Source of the DNA: Mesorhizobium sp.
Lineage (GTDB): Bacteria; Pseudomonadota; Alphaproteobacteria; Rhizobiales; Rhizobiaceae
Assembly: GCF_023954305.1 (NCBI RefSeq)
Contig: NZ_JAMLIG010000001.1
Coordinates: 496,001 to 560,000, forward strand
Length of the DNA stretch: 64,000 nt
Direction of reading: 5' to 3'
Below the pieces are notes generated by a model. The model searched no databases. It was not told the origin of the DNA and saw only the letters and a list, made by a program, of their open reading frames with translations. Shown here one piece after another: positions 45,327 through 54,118 of this stretch (positions are counted from its first letter, which is position 1; the number at the start of each line of letters is the position of its first letter). The position numbers and the translations under genes were made by a program.

Positions 45327-46568
45327 TCACCGCCGCTTGCGCGGCTTCTCCAGAAGCGCGACGGCTTCGACGTGCGGCGACCAGAGGAACTGGTCGACGG
45401 GCGTCACGCTCACGAGCCTATAGCCGCCGTCGATGAGGATTCGCAGGTCGCGGGCCAGCGTCGCCGGATTGCAGGAGACGGCCGCCACCTTGGGCACGTT
45501 CGACCGCGCGATCTGCCGCGACTGGTCTTCGGCACCCGCGCGCGGCGGATCGAAGACGATGCCGTCGAAGGCGTCGAGGTCCTTGAAGGTGAGCGGGCGG
45601 CGGAAGAGATCGCGCTTCTCCGTGGTGACGCGCTTCAATCCGGTCGCGAAGCGGAAGCCCCGGTCGAGTGCGGCGAGCGCGGCCGCCTCCGCTTCGACGG
45701 CATGAACTTCTGAGGAGCGGGCAAGGCGCAGCGCGAACGCGCCGGAGCCGCAGAAGAGATCGGCGACCCGCTTCGCCTTGGACAGGTGGGCGATGACGAG
45801 GCCGGCCATCGCCTCCTCGGCGGCGGCAACCCCCTGGAGGAAGCTTCCCGGCGGTGGCGTGACCTCCGCCCCGTCATAGCGGATGACCGGCTTGTGGTTC
45901 TCGACCACGATGTCGCCGTCGACGGAGAGCCGCGCCAGCCGGTGGCGGATCACGAAATCGGCCGCCTGGCGCCGGATCGCATCCGGCAGCTTGCCCGATT
46001 CGGCGAAGGCCACGTCGAGTCCGGTGTCGGTGGCCGTCACCGTAACGTGGAACGGCTTCGTCGTCTGGCAGACGATTCCCGCCAGGTCGCGCAGCATCGG
46101 CAGGGCGGAGACGATCGCCGGCAAGGCGATGCGGCATTCCTCGATGTCGACGATCTCAGCCGACTGAATTCGGTGATAGCCCAGCAGCATGCCGCCTGCC
46201 GTCTTGCGGCCGCTGAGCACCACGCGGCGGCGGCTATCCGGCGGGCAGGTGATCAACGGTTCCGGCGCGATGTCGACCCGCTCGCGCTTCAGGGCCGAAA
46301 CGACCCGCTCCGACTTGAAGGCGCGGTAGGCGGCATCGTCCATGTGCTGGAGCGAGCAGCCGCCGCAGGTGCCGAAATGCCGGCAGGGCGGCTCGACCCG
46401 GAGCGGCGACGGTTCGACCACCGCCATCAGCGTGCCCCGGTCGCGTTCGATGGCCGCGTTGACCACCTCGCCCGGCAAAGTGAACGGCACGAAGACCTGG
46501 CCGCGCTCGGTTCGCGCGACGCCATCGCCATGGCTGCCCAGCGAGTCGATCCTGAGCCGCACCGTCAC
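45327..46568 (-). CDS. Class I SAM-dependent RNA methyltransferase (RlmD/RumA-like)
   Basis: A 413-residue RNA uracil-5-methyltransferase-like enzyme. It starts at GTG with GGAAGGA upstream and overlaps the tlyA stop (GTGA). The N-terminal TRAM domain is followed by the iron-sulfur cysteines C-x5-C-x2-C (CRHFGTCGGC). The SAM motif is VADLFCGSGAFALRLA. The catalytic region has FDPPRAGAEDQSRQIA and AVSCNPATLARDL with the catalytic Cys. It likely methylates 23S rRNA; exact position is inferred from family only. Confidence 0.92.
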   Translation of the reverse strand: MTVRLRIDSLGSHGDGVARTERGQVFVPFTLPGEVVNAAIERDRGTLMAVVEPSPLRVEPPCRHFGTCGGCSLQHMDDAAYRAFKSERVVSALKRERVDIAPEPLITCPPDSRRRVVLSGRKTAGGMLLGYHRIQSAEIVDIEECRIALPAIVSALPMLRDLAGIVCQTTKPFHVTVTATDTGLDVAFAESGKLPDAIRRQAADFVIRHRLARLSVDGDIVVENHKPVIRYDGAEVTPPPGSFLQGVAAAEEAMAGLVIAHLSKAKRVADLFCGSGAFALRLARSSEVHAVEAEAAALAALDRGFRFATGLKRVTTEKRDLFRRPLTFKDLDAFDGIVFDPPRAGAEDQSRQIARSNVPKVAAVSCNPATLARDLRILIDGGYRLVSVTPVDQFLWSPHVEAVALLEKPRKRR

Positions 46569-47326
46569 CGGTCCTTCCTTCCGCCGAGCAGGAATTCGCG
46601 ATTGCCGTCGCCGCCTTCGATGGGCGACGGCGCGATGCCGAGGGAGCGCCAGCCCGGCTGCGTGTCGAGCCAGTCCGACAGGTTCTGGGCGATCTTCGGT
46701 CCGAGCGCGGAATCGCGCAGCAGTCCGCCCTTGCCGATCGCCTCTCGCCCTGCCTCGAACTGCGGTTTGACGAGAAGTACCGCCGACGCATCCGGCGCGG
46801 CGAGCGCAAGTGCCGAAGGCAGAGCGAGCCTCAGCGAGATGAAGCTGACGTCGGCGACGACGATCCGGGGTCGCACTCCGCCGAGATGCTCGATGGTGAG
46901 ATCGCGGGCATTGAGCCCTTCGATCACCAGCACGCGCGGATCGGTGCGCAGCGTCTCGTGCAACTGGTCGCGCCCCACGTCGACGGCGATGACCGACGCA
47001 GCGCCGCGTTTGAGCAGGACCTGCGTGAAGCCTCCCGTCGAAGCACCGACATCTAGGGCGGCGGCTCCCGTCACGTCGATCGCGAAATGGTCGACGGCGG
47101 CGACGAGCTTGAGGGCGGAACGCGAGACGTAGCCGCGCGCCGGATCTTCGACGACGATCTCCACGTCCGGTTCCACCGCCCTGCCCGGCTTCGTCTCGAC
47201 CTTGCCGGACACGGCGACCGTGCCGCGCTCGATCGCGTCGCGCGCCCGCGAGCGGGTCTGAAACAGGCCGCGGCCGACGAGAAGCTCGTCGAGACGCTGG
47301 CGGTTTACGGGGCTTGCGGCGGACAT
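46565..47326 (-). CDS. tlyA: TlyA-family rRNA 2'-O-methyltransferase/hemolysin-like protein
   Basis: A 253-residue protein: an N-terminal S4 RNA-binding domain (RLDELLVGRGLFQTRSRARDAI) joined to an FtsJ-like methyltransferase domain (ALDVGASTGGFTQVLLKRGAASVIAVDVGRDQL, then VADVSFISLRLALP and LLVKPQFEAGRE). It is predicted to methylate 16S/23S rRNA ribose. AAGGAAG precedes ATG 47326. It is coupled to the RNA methyltransferase gene downstream. A longer frame to 47731 is not used. Confidence 0.95.
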   Translation of the reverse strand: MSAASPVNRQRLDELLVGRGLFQTRSRARDAIERGTVAVSGKVETKPGRAVEPDVEIVVEDPARGYVSRSALKLVAAVDHFAIDVTGAAALDVGASTGGFTQVLLKRGAASVIAVDVGRDQLHETLRTDPRVLVIEGLNARDLTIEHLGGVRPRIVVADVSFISLRLALPSALALAAPDASAVLLVKPQFEAGREAIGKGGLLRDSALGPKIAQNLSDWLDTQPGWRSLGIAPSPIEGGDGNREFLLGGRKDR

Positions 47327-47376
47327 GCCGCTTCCTTGGCCGGTCGGGCCAGCGATAGCAAGCGGGGGAACCGGCC

Positions 47377-47655
47377 TCAGAAGGAACGGGACGTGCCGGT
47401 TCCGGCGTCGAGCGGACGGGACGTCGCGTCGGCGCCCGCCGCCCGGCGGAACGAGAACTGCGCCGAAGATGCCTCCGCCATCGGCACGACGAAGGCGGGC
47501 CGCTCGTCGAGACCGAAGGCGCCCCGCAAATCGCCCATCTTCGCGGCAACGATGCGGATCGCGGCTGCCTCCAGCCGGCGGTCGTAGCGCGGCTCGGCCA
47601 TCGCCGAGGTCATCGAAACCGCGAACGCGAGCGCCGCGATAATCGTCGTTCTCAT
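47377..47655 (-). CDS. Small exported protein of unknown function
   Basis: A 92-residue protein with signal peptide MRTTIIAALAFAVSMTSAMA and a short mature part EPRYDRRLEAAAIRIVAAKMGDLRGAFGLDERPAFVV. The last 20 residues look disordered. I recognise no domain. It lies between dxs and tlyA, on the same strand, with no overlap. Similar small proteins are common at this place in rhizobia as far as I recall. Confidence 0.75.
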   Translation of the reverse strand: MRTTIIAALAFAVSMTSAMAEPRYDRRLEAAAIRIVAAKMGDLRGAFGLDERPAFVVPMAEASSAQFSFRRAAGADATSRPLDAGTGTSRSF

Positions 47656-47815
47656 GTTGTCTTGCTCCCTGTCCCGGGAGGCGTCTTAGCAGCGGCCGAT
47701 TGAAAAACGGCCAAGGGACAGGGTTAGGCAAACGCCAAAGCGCAGCGTAAACAAAGCGTTATGCGACGACGTCGCCAAACCGATTGATCCGGCTGATGTA
47801 GTGATTCAGCCTATG

Positions 47816-49726
47816 TCAGGCTCGGGCGGCACGGATTTCGCGATGCAGCGTCGCGAACACGGTGCGCACGATGCCGGCCGCATCGAGGCCTGCGTCGGCA
47901 TACATCTTCTCGGGCTTGGCGTGATCGGTGAACTCGTCCGGCAGGCAAAGGGGGCGGACCTTCAGCCCGTTGTCGAGCAGGCCGTTCATGGCGAGGAACT
48001 GCATCACCTGGCTGCCGAAGCCGCCGACCGCGCCCTCCTCGACCGTGATCAGCACCTCGTGCTCGCGCGCCAGCCGCCGCAGCAGGTCATGGTCGAGCGG
48101 CTTGGCGAAGCGGGCGTCGGCGACGGTTGTGGACAGGCCGGCGGCGTCCAGTTCCTCTGCCGCGAGGATGCAATCGGCCAGCCGCGTGCCGAAGGAGAGT
48201 AGCGCGACCTTGGTTCCCTCGCGGACGATGCGTCCCTTGCCGATCTCGAGGAACGAGCCCCGCGCCGGCATCTCGACGCCGACGCCGTTGCCGCGCGGAT
48301 AGCGGAAGGAAATCGGACCATCGTCGTATTCGGCGGCAGTGCGCACCATATGGCGCAGTTCCGCCTCGTCGGCGGCGGCCATGACCACGAACCCCGGCAG
48401 CGAGGCCAGGAAGCCGACGTCGAAGGCGCCGCAATGGGTCGGACCGTCGGCTCCGACATAGCCGGCGCGGTCGATGGGAAACCGCACCGGCAGCTTCTGG
48501 ATCGCCACGTCATGGACGACCTGGTCGTAAGCGCGCTGCAGGAAGGTCGAATAGATGGCCGCGAACGGCTTGAATCCCTCCGTGGCCAGGCCGGCGGCAA
48601 AGGTGACGGCGTGCTGCTCGGCGATACCGACGTCGAAGGTGCGGGTCGGAAACGCCTCGCCGAACAGGTCGAGACCGGTGCCGGACGGCATCGCAGCGGT
48701 GATGGCGACGATCCTCTCATCCCGCAACGCTTCTTCGATCAGGCTCTCGGCGAAGACCCTGGTGTAGGCCGGCGCGTTGGCCGGCGCCTTGGCCTGCGCG
48801 CCGGTGATGACGTCGAACTTGTTGACGCCGTGGTACTTATCCTCCGCCGCCTCGGCGGGACCGTAGCCCTTGCCCTTCTTGGTGATGACGTGGATCAGCA
48901 CGGGTCCGTCGCCATTGTCGCGGACGTTCTTCAGCACCGGGATCAGGTGTTCCAGATTGTGCCCGTCGATCGGTCCGATGTGATAGAAACCCAGTTCCTC
49001 GAACATCGTCCCGCCGGTGACATAGCCGCGCGCATGCTCCACCGCCCGGGTAATGGCACGGTCGGCGCGCTTGCCGAGATAGGACGTCAGCTTCTTGCCG
49101 AAGTCGCGCAGGCCGAGATAGGTGCGGCCGGAGGCGAGCCGCGCCAGATAGGCGCTCATCGCTCCGGTCGGAGGCGCGATCGACATGTCGTTGTCGTTGA
49201 GGATGACGATCAGCCGCGCATCGAGCGCGCCGGCATTGTTCATCGCCTCGTAGGCCATGCCGGCCGACATCGCGCCGTCGCCGATCACCGCAATGACATT
49301 GTTGCGTTCCCCCTTCAGGTCGCGCGCCACGGCCATGCCGAGGCCGGCCGCGATCGAGGTCGAGGAATGCGCCGCGCCAAACGGGTCGTATTCGCTCTCG
49401 GCGCGTTTGGTGAAGCCCGACAGGCCGTTTTCCGCCCGCAGCGTGCGGATGCGGTCGCGCCGGCCGGTCAGGATCTTGTGCGGATAGGCCTGGTGGCCGA
49501 CGTCCCAGATAATGCGGTCGTCCGGCGTGTTGAAGACGTAGTGCAGCGCCACGGTCAGTTCGACGACGCCAAGGCCGGCGCCGAGATGGCCGCCGGTCTG
49601 CGAAACCGCGTCGATCAGTTCCTCGCGCAATTCGCCGGCAAGCTGAGGCAGTTCAGCTTCGGTGAGCTTTCGGAGATCCGACGGTATGCGGACCTGATCG
49701 AGGAGTGGCGTGGACGGTGAGGGCAA
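47816..49726 (-). CDS. dxs: 1-deoxy-D-xylulose-5-phosphate synthase
   Basis: The entry step of the MEP pathway: condensation of pyruvate and glyceraldehyde-3-phosphate, TPP-dependent. The 636 residues begin MPSPSTPLLDQVRIPSDLRKL. HLGAGLGVVELTVALHYVF and IWDVGHQAYPHKILTGRR precede the TPP-binding GDGAMSAGMAYEAMNNAG, with NDNDMSIAPP following. The Pyr domain contains DVGIAEQHAVTFAAGLA, DRAGYVGADGPTHCGAFD and FRYPRGNGVG. It works with IspH at 33778. Normal length, with no sign of damage. Confidence 0.97.
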   Translation of the reverse strand: MPSPSTPLLDQVRIPSDLRKLTEAELPQLAGELREELIDAVSQTGGHLGAGLGVVELTVALHYVFNTPDDRIIWDVGHQAYPHKILTGRRDRIRTLRAENGLSGFTKRAESEYDPFGAAHSSTSIAAGLGMAVARDLKGERNNVIAVIGDGAMSAGMAYEAMNNAGALDARLIVILNDNDMSIAPPTGAMSAYLARLASGRTYLGLRDFGKKLTSYLGKRADRAITRAVEHARGYVTGGTMFEELGFYHIGPIDGHNLEHLIPVLKNVRDNGDGPVLIHVITKKGKGYGPAEAAEDKYHGVNKFDVITGAQAKAPANAPAYTRVFAESLIEEALRDERIVAITAAMPSGTGLDLFGEAFPTRTFDVGIAEQHAVTFAAGLATEGFKPFAAIYSTFLQRAYDQVVHDVAIQKLPVRFPIDRAGYVGADGPTHCGAFDVGFLASLPGFVVMAAADEAELRHMVRTAAEYDDGPISFRYPRGNGVGVEMPARGSFLEIGKGRIVREGTKVALLSFGTRLADCILAAEELDAAGLSTTVADARFAKPLDHDLLRRLAREHEVLITVEEGAVGGFGSQVMQFLAMNGLLDNGLKVRPLCLPDEFTDHAKPEKMYADAGLDAAGIVRTVFATLHREIRAARA

Positions 49727-49807
49727 GATTGTCCGTCTTCTCTATGCTGTGCAACAGCCGACATAGGCAGTGCGACCCGAAATGTAAACGTGGGCCTCCG
49801 TCGCAGG

Positions 49808-50728
49808 CTAGCCGGCAGGCAAGGGAATGTACTCCTCCTCGTCGCCGGGAACGATGTCGAACTTCGCCGTTCGCCATTCCTCCTTCGCCTGCTCGATGCG
49901 CTCCTTGGACGAGGAGACGAAGTTCCACCAGATATGGCGCGGCGAGCCGAGCGAGGCGCCGCCGAACAGCATGAAATGTGCGCCATTCTCCGACGAGACG
50001 ACGATTTCGTCACCAGGGCGAAAGACCAGCAGCCGGTCGGAAGGAAAGCGGTCGCCGGCGATGATTACCGAGCCTTCGAGCACGTAGATCGCCCGCTCCT
50101 CGGCATCCGCGGGAATCTGCACCCGCGCCCCGGGATCGAGGCGGAGCGAAACGTAGAGCGTGTCGGAATAGGCTTTCACCGGGGAAGCGAGGCCCTGGAA
50201 GGCACCGATGACCACCGAGCCGGAAACCCCGTCCTCATCGAAATCAGGCAGGTGCGCCTTGGCGGTGTTGGCGAATTCGGGCGCGATCTCCTCCTTGCCG
50301 TCGGGCAGCGCGATCCATGTCTGCAAGCCGGAGATCGACATCGGCGCGCCGCGAAGCTCCGCTGGCGTACGTTCCGAATGCACGATGCCGCGGCCGGCGG
50401 TCATCAGGTTCACGTCGCCGGGCGCGATCACCATTTCGGTGCCAAGCGAATCGCGATGGCGGATGCGGCCGTCAAACAGGTAGGTAACGGTCGACAGTCC
50501 GATATGCGGATGCGGGCGCACGTCCATTGCCTGACCCGCCCGCAGGATTGCGGGTCCCATGCGGTCGAAGAAGATGAAGGGGCCGACGAGACGCCGCTTC
50601 GCGGTCGGCAGCGCGCGCCGCACGTCGAAGCCGCCAATGTCCCTGGCGTTGGGTATGAGCATCAGTTCGACGGCATCGCAGGAGAAGGCGTCGCCGGGCT
50701 CGGGATCTCTGACGGGGAAGTAGCTCAT
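49808..50728 (-). CDS. Pirin-family protein
   Basis: A 306-residue double-cupin protein. The metal site lies in DVRPHPHIGLSTVTYLFDG with H-x-H and in AGRGIVHSERTP. The second cupin ends FMLFGGASLGSPRHIWWNFVSSSKERIEQAK. Bacterial pirins are quercetinase-like or regulate pyruvate dehydrogenase; which applies here is unknown. AGGAG upstream supports MSYFPVRDPE at 50728. It is divergent from the TadG-like gene. Confidence 0.94.
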   Translation of the reverse strand: MSYFPVRDPEPGDAFSCDAVELMLIPNARDIGGFDVRRALPTAKRRLVGPFIFFDRMGPAILRAGQAMDVRPHPHIGLSTVTYLFDGRIRHRDSLGTEMVIAPGDVNLMTAGRGIVHSERTPAELRGAPMSISGLQTWIALPDGKEEIAPEFANTAKAHLPDFDEDGVSGSVVIGAFQGLASPVKAYSDTLYVSLRLDPGARVQIPADAEERAIYVLEGSVIIAGDRFPSDRLLVFRPGDEIVVSSENGAHFMLFGGASLGSPRHIWWNFVSSSKERIEQAKEEWRTAKFDIVPGDEEEYIPLPAG

Positions 50729-50888
50729 TCGTCTGGCGCTCCTGGAGATGTCAATATAGGCGCAAGGGTCGGAGCGCGCCATGCTGCTGGATCGACTTCC
50801 GAATTAGGCACACGTTCACCATTCCCCTTGGGCAAGGCTTTACCTGTGCCTCCTATGCTCTGCCGAAATCCGATCGCGAGCTGCGCCG

Positions 50889-52175
50889 ATGTCCCTGCTG
50901 AGGAAATTCCTGTCGAGCCGTTCCGGCAACTATGCGATGATGCTGTCGATCATGGCATTGCCGCTAATCGGCGGCATCGGGATGGCCGTCGACTATGCGG
51001 AAGCCCTGCGCATCCGCTCCCTGCTGAACGGCGCGGCCGACGCGGCTGCGCTCGGCGCCGTGTCGCGTGGTTCCCCGACGTTCAAGAATGGCGGCGTCTT
51101 CGACGACGACTGGACGGAAGAGGACGCCAAGGAAGACGCGCTCAACCTCTTCAACGCCTACATTATCGGCAAGAAAGGCTTCACCATCGACGAGCTGTCC
51201 GCCTCCTTCTCCCAGGACGGCTCCGACATCATCGCCAAGGTCAACTTCAAGGCACATGTGCCGATGAACTTCATGCGCATCGTCGGGAAGGACTCCGTTC
51301 CGATCGACGGCTCGGTCGTCGCCTCGATACGCACCGCACCCTATATCGACTTCTACATGCTGCTCGACAATTCGCCGTCGATGGGCGTGGGCGCCACACC
51401 GTCCGACGTGGCGACGATGGTGGCGAACACGTCCGACAAATGCGCATTCGCCTGCCACGACCTGTCGAATGCCAACAATTACTACCAACTCTCCAAGAAG
51501 CTGAAAGTGACGATGCGCATCGACGTTGTGCGCCAGGCGACGGAGCAGCTGTTCGTCAAGGCCGAGGAGGTGCGGGTCCATTCCGACCAGTTCCGGATGG
51601 GGGTCTACACGTTCGGAGAAGCGGCTACGGCACTCGGTCTGAAGGAGATGATCGCGCCGACGTCGAAGATGAACAAGGCGAAGAATGCGGCCAAGAAGGT
51701 CGACCTGATGACCATCCCGTACCAGAACTACGACAACGACCAGCAGACGAGCTTCGACAATACCTTTGCCGCGCTCAACGACAAGATCGCCGATCCGGGC
51801 TCCGGCAAGGATGCTGCACACCCCCAGAAAGTCGTGTTTTTCGTCTCGGATGGGGTCGGCGACAGCTACAAGCCCAGCACCTGCACCAAGAAGACCACGG
51901 GCGGCCGCTGCCAGGAACCGATCGATCTCAAGGTCTGCGATCAGCTGAAGGCGCGCGGCATCCGCATCGCGGCGCTCTACACCACCTATCTGCCCCTGCC
52001 GACGAACGGCTGGTACCAGACCTGGATCGCTCCCTTCAGCAACGAGATCGGCACGAAGATGTCGCAGTGCGCCACGCCCGGTCTCTATTTCGAGGTGAGC
52101 CCGACGGAAGGCATCTCGGAAGCCATGGAAGCGCTGTTCATGAAGGTCATCAACAGCCCGCGCATCACGAGCTGA
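50889..52175 (+). CDS. TadE/TadG-like pilus protein with von Willebrand A domain
   Basis: A 428-residue membrane-anchored protein. Residues 1-34 (SSRSGNYAMMLSIMALPLIGGIGMAVDYAE) are the TadE/G N-terminal helix with the conserved SG-N-A pattern. LRIRSLLNGAADAAALGAV follows. The vWA domain begins IDFYMLLDNSPSMG with a MIDAS-like D-x-S-x-S. The middle has extra cysteines (CAFACHDL, CTKKTTGGRCQEP). It may be a minor pilin or adhesin-like surface protein. No other tad gene is nearby, so this is a solitary TadG. Confidence 0.9.
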   Translation: MSLLRKFLSSRSGNYAMMLSIMALPLIGGIGMAVDYAEALRIRSLLNGAADAAALGAVSRGSPTFKNGGVFDDDWTEEDAKEDALNLFNAYIIGKKGFTIDELSASFSQDGSDIIAKVNFKAHVPMNFMRIVGKDSVPIDGSVVASIRTAPYIDFYMLLDNSPSMGVGATPSDVATMVANTSDKCAFACHDLSNANNYYQLSKKLKVTMRIDVVRQATEQLFVKAEEVRVHSDQFRMGVYTFGEAATALGLKEMIAPTSKMNKAKNAAKKVDLMTIPYQNYDNDQQTSFDNTFAALNDKIADPGSGKDAAHPQKVVFFVSDGVGDSYKPSTCTKKTTGGRCQEPIDLKVCDQLKARGIRIAALYTTYLPLPTNGWYQTWIAPFSNEIGTKMSQCATPGLYFEVSPTEGISEAMEALFMKVINSPRITS

Positions 52176-52183
52176 ACCGGCGA

Positions 52184-52576
52184 TCAGCCTACCAGGATGA
52201 CCTCGTCCAAATAGCCGGCAAGTCGCTTGTCGTGGGTAACTAGTTGCATCTGCTCGACCATTGCCTGAGCTACAAGCAATCGGTCGAAAGGATCGCCGTG
52301 AATGCGCGGCAATCCCGCAACGGCAGCAGCATGCTCGGCGCTAATCGGAAGCAGGTCGAAGCGGAGTCGACGAAACACCTCTATCGACTCCGCGGCAGAA
52401 AAGGGTGGCTGTTCTCCGCGACCTAACCCCCTCTTTATCGCGATTTCCCAGATCGAAGCTGCTGATACGTATACTCCGATCGCAGGGTCCTCAATCAGCA
52501 AGCGAATATCGGCGGTGATGCGTTCCGGGGTCTTTGCCGCCCAGAGCGCGATGTGGGTGTCGAGCAGAAGTCTCAC
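52184..52576 (-). CDS. vapC: PIN-domain toxin VapC
   Basis: A 130-residue PIN-domain ribonuclease. LLDTHIALWAAKTPERI carries the first catalytic Asp, SAASIWEIAIKRGLGRG the Glu, and HGDPFDRLLVAQAMVEQ the Asp pair. HDKRLAGYLDEVILV is the family end. It overlaps the antitoxin gene by four bases (ATGA-type coupling), typical of VapBC. It is predicted to cleave RNA when free. Confidence 0.95.
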   Translation of the reverse strand: MRLLLDTHIALWAAKTPERITADIRLLIEDPAIGVYVSAASIWEIAIKRGLGRGEQPPFSAAESIEVFRRLRFDLLPISAEHAAAVAGLPRIHGDPFDRLLVAQAMVEQMQLVTHDKRLAGYLDEVILVG

Positions 52577-52827
52577 ACGGGTCCGCCCTGAAAGAGCTCT
52601 TCGATTTCCTTGTCGGCCGCGTTGAACCGATCCAGATCGAGTGGCGGACTACCGTCGCGGTAGAGCCCCAGCGGACGCTTGCCCGTCGCAGCGGGTTGGA
52701 CGGCAACCAGACGAGCAGCAGGCTTGCCGTTGCGGGCGATGATGATCTCTGTCTCAGCACCGCTCTCGACGGCCTCGACCAGTCGCGACAGCGAATTCTT
52801 CGCTTCGAGCATGTTGACCTTGCGCAT
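52573..52827 (-). CDS. vapB: Phd/YefM-family antitoxin VapB
   Basis: An 84-residue antitoxin. MRKVNMLEAKNSLSRLVEAVESGAETEIIIARNGKPAARLVAV is the Phd/YefM DNA-binding domain. The C-terminal acidic tail (FNAADKEIEELFQGG) should bind VapC. AGGAG lies eight bases before the start. An 18-bp perfect palindrome sits directly upstream and is a likely autoregulatory operator. Confidence 0.94.
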   Translation of the reverse strand: MRKVNMLEAKNSLSRLVEAVESGAETEIIIARNGKPAARLVAVQPAATGKRPLGLYRDGSPPLDLDRFNAADKEIEELFQGGPV

Positions 52828-52838
52828 GCGGATGCTCC

Positions 52839-52856
52839 TTAGCCAAGCTTGGCTAA
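52839..52856. promoter_or_regulatory. VapB operator palindrome
   Basis: TTAGCCAAGCTTGGCTAA is a perfect 18-bp palindrome. It lies 11 bases before the vapB start codon and overlaps the region between a TATATT -10-like box (minus strand) and the ribosome-binding site. Toxin-antitoxin complexes normally bind such sites to repress their own operon. The assignment is by symmetry and position. Confidence 0.75.
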
Positions 52857-52894
52857 TATAAGCCGCCAGGGGCAGTTGCGCAATTTGCGGACGT

Positions 52895-53146
52895 TCAGGC
52901 TCCGTCGAGCGGCTCGACGCCCGCCGGCTTGCCGTCCCTGGACAAGCGAATTTTCTCCACCTTGTCCTCGGCCGCCTTGAGCAGCCGGTCGCAATGCGCC
53001 TTCAGCGCCTCGCCGCGCTCGTAGATGCGGATCGACTGGTCGAGCGGCACGTCGCCGCGCTCCAGGTTCTCGACGATGCGCTCCAGCGCCTCCAGCGCCT
53101 GCTCGAAGCTCATCGCCTTGATGTCGTCATTGGCGTCTTCGGCCAT
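52895..53146 (-). CDS. xseB: Exodeoxyribonuclease VII small subunit
   Basis: An 83-residue helical subunit that coats the large XseA subunit. The family signature is MSFEQALEALERIVENLERGDVPLDQSIRIYERGEALKAHCDRLL. The gene is two bases downstream of the HDAC-family gene in the operon. The C-terminal AEDKVEKIRLSRDGKPAGVEPL follows. xseA is not in this window. Confidence 0.95.
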   Translation of the reverse strand: MAEDANDDIKAMSFEQALEALERIVENLERGDVPLDQSIRIYERGEALKAHCDRLLKAAEDKVEKIRLSRDGKPAGVEPLDGA

Positions 53147-53149
53147 GGG

Positions 53150-54076
53150 TCAACCTCTCATCAGGCGGCCGACATGTGCGGCCACGGACAGCGCCAGACC
53201 CTGGAGGTCGTAGCCACCCTCCAGCAAGCTGACAAGGCGGTCGGACGAAAAGCGCGCGGCGCGGTCCATCAGCTTGCCGGTCGCCCAGGAGAAATCGTCC
53301 TCGACGAGATTGATCTCGGCGAGCGGATCGCGGTGATGGGCGTCGAAGCCGGCCGAGATGATGATTAGATCCGGCTTGAAGGCATCGAGCGCCGGCAGGA
53401 TGCGGCTGTCGAACGCGTCGCGGAAGATTTCGCCGTCCGTATCCGGCGCCAGTGGCGCATTGACGATGTTGCCCACTCCAGTCTCGTCCTTCGCGCCGGT
53501 GCCGGGGTAGAGCGGCATCTGGTGCGTCGAACAGTAGAGCACCGACGGATCGGTCCAGAAGATGTCCTGGGTGCCGTTGCCGTGGTGAACGTCCCAGTCG
53601 ACGATCGCGACGCGTTCGGCCCCATGTGCCTTCTGGGCATGGCGGGCGGCGATCGCGGCATTGTTGAACAGGCAAAATCCCATCGCCTTGATCTTTTCGG
53701 CATGATGCCCCGGCGGCCGGGCTGCCACGAAGGCGTTGGCCGCCCTGCCCTCGAAGACGTCGTCCACCGCTGCGCAGGCGGCTCCGACTCCCGTCAGCGC
53801 CGCCTCCCAGCTCTTCGGACTGACCGACGTGTCGGCGTCGATGCGCGCCATCCCGACCTCGGGAATGGCGGCTTCGATCCGGTCGACATAGTGTCTTGGA
53901 TGCGCTCGCAGGATGGCTTCCGGGTCGCCCATCGGCGACTGCACGCGGTCGAGCGTGGCAAAGGCCTCGTGTCCCAATACCTTCTCGATCGCCCGCAACC
54001 TGTCGGGGCGCTCCGGATGTCCCGGCGGCGTGAGATGTTCGAGGTGGATCGGATGGCTGTAGAGGCGCGTGGTCAT
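53150..54076 (-). CDS. Histone-deacetylase-family amidohydrolase
   Basis: A 308-residue class II HDAC-like enzyme (acetoin utilisation/acetylpolyamine type). Key segments are PGHPERPDRL, AARPPGHHAEKIKAMGFCLFNNAA with the catalytic His pair, VDWDVHHGNGTQDIF with zinc Asp and His, and ISAGFDAHHRDPLA. The target could be an acetylated small molecule or protein. It is adjacent to xseB, a conserved pairing in rhizobia as I recall. Confidence 0.95.
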   Translation of the reverse strand: MTTRLYSHPIHLEHLTPPGHPERPDRLRAIEKVLGHEAFATLDRVQSPMGDPEAILRAHPRHYVDRIEAAIPEVGMARIDADTSVSPKSWEAALTGVGAACAAVDDVFEGRAANAFVAARPPGHHAEKIKAMGFCLFNNAAIAARHAQKAHGAERVAIVDWDVHHGNGTQDIFWTDPSVLYCSTHQMPLYPGTGAKDETGVGNIVNAPLAPDTDGEIFRDAFDSRILPALDAFKPDLIIISAGFDAHHRDPLAEINLVEDDFSWATGKLMDRAARFSSDRLVSLLEGGYDLQGLALSVAAHVGRLMRG

Positions 54077-54118
54077 CCTGCAACCCTATAGGACGAGGGG
54101 TCCGGCTTGGCCATGGCT

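Noticed and set aside
49790..52243. An 817-codon plus-strand frame across pirin and the TadG-like gene
   Set aside because: It is antisense to pirin and out of frame with tadG; no domain is recognisable.
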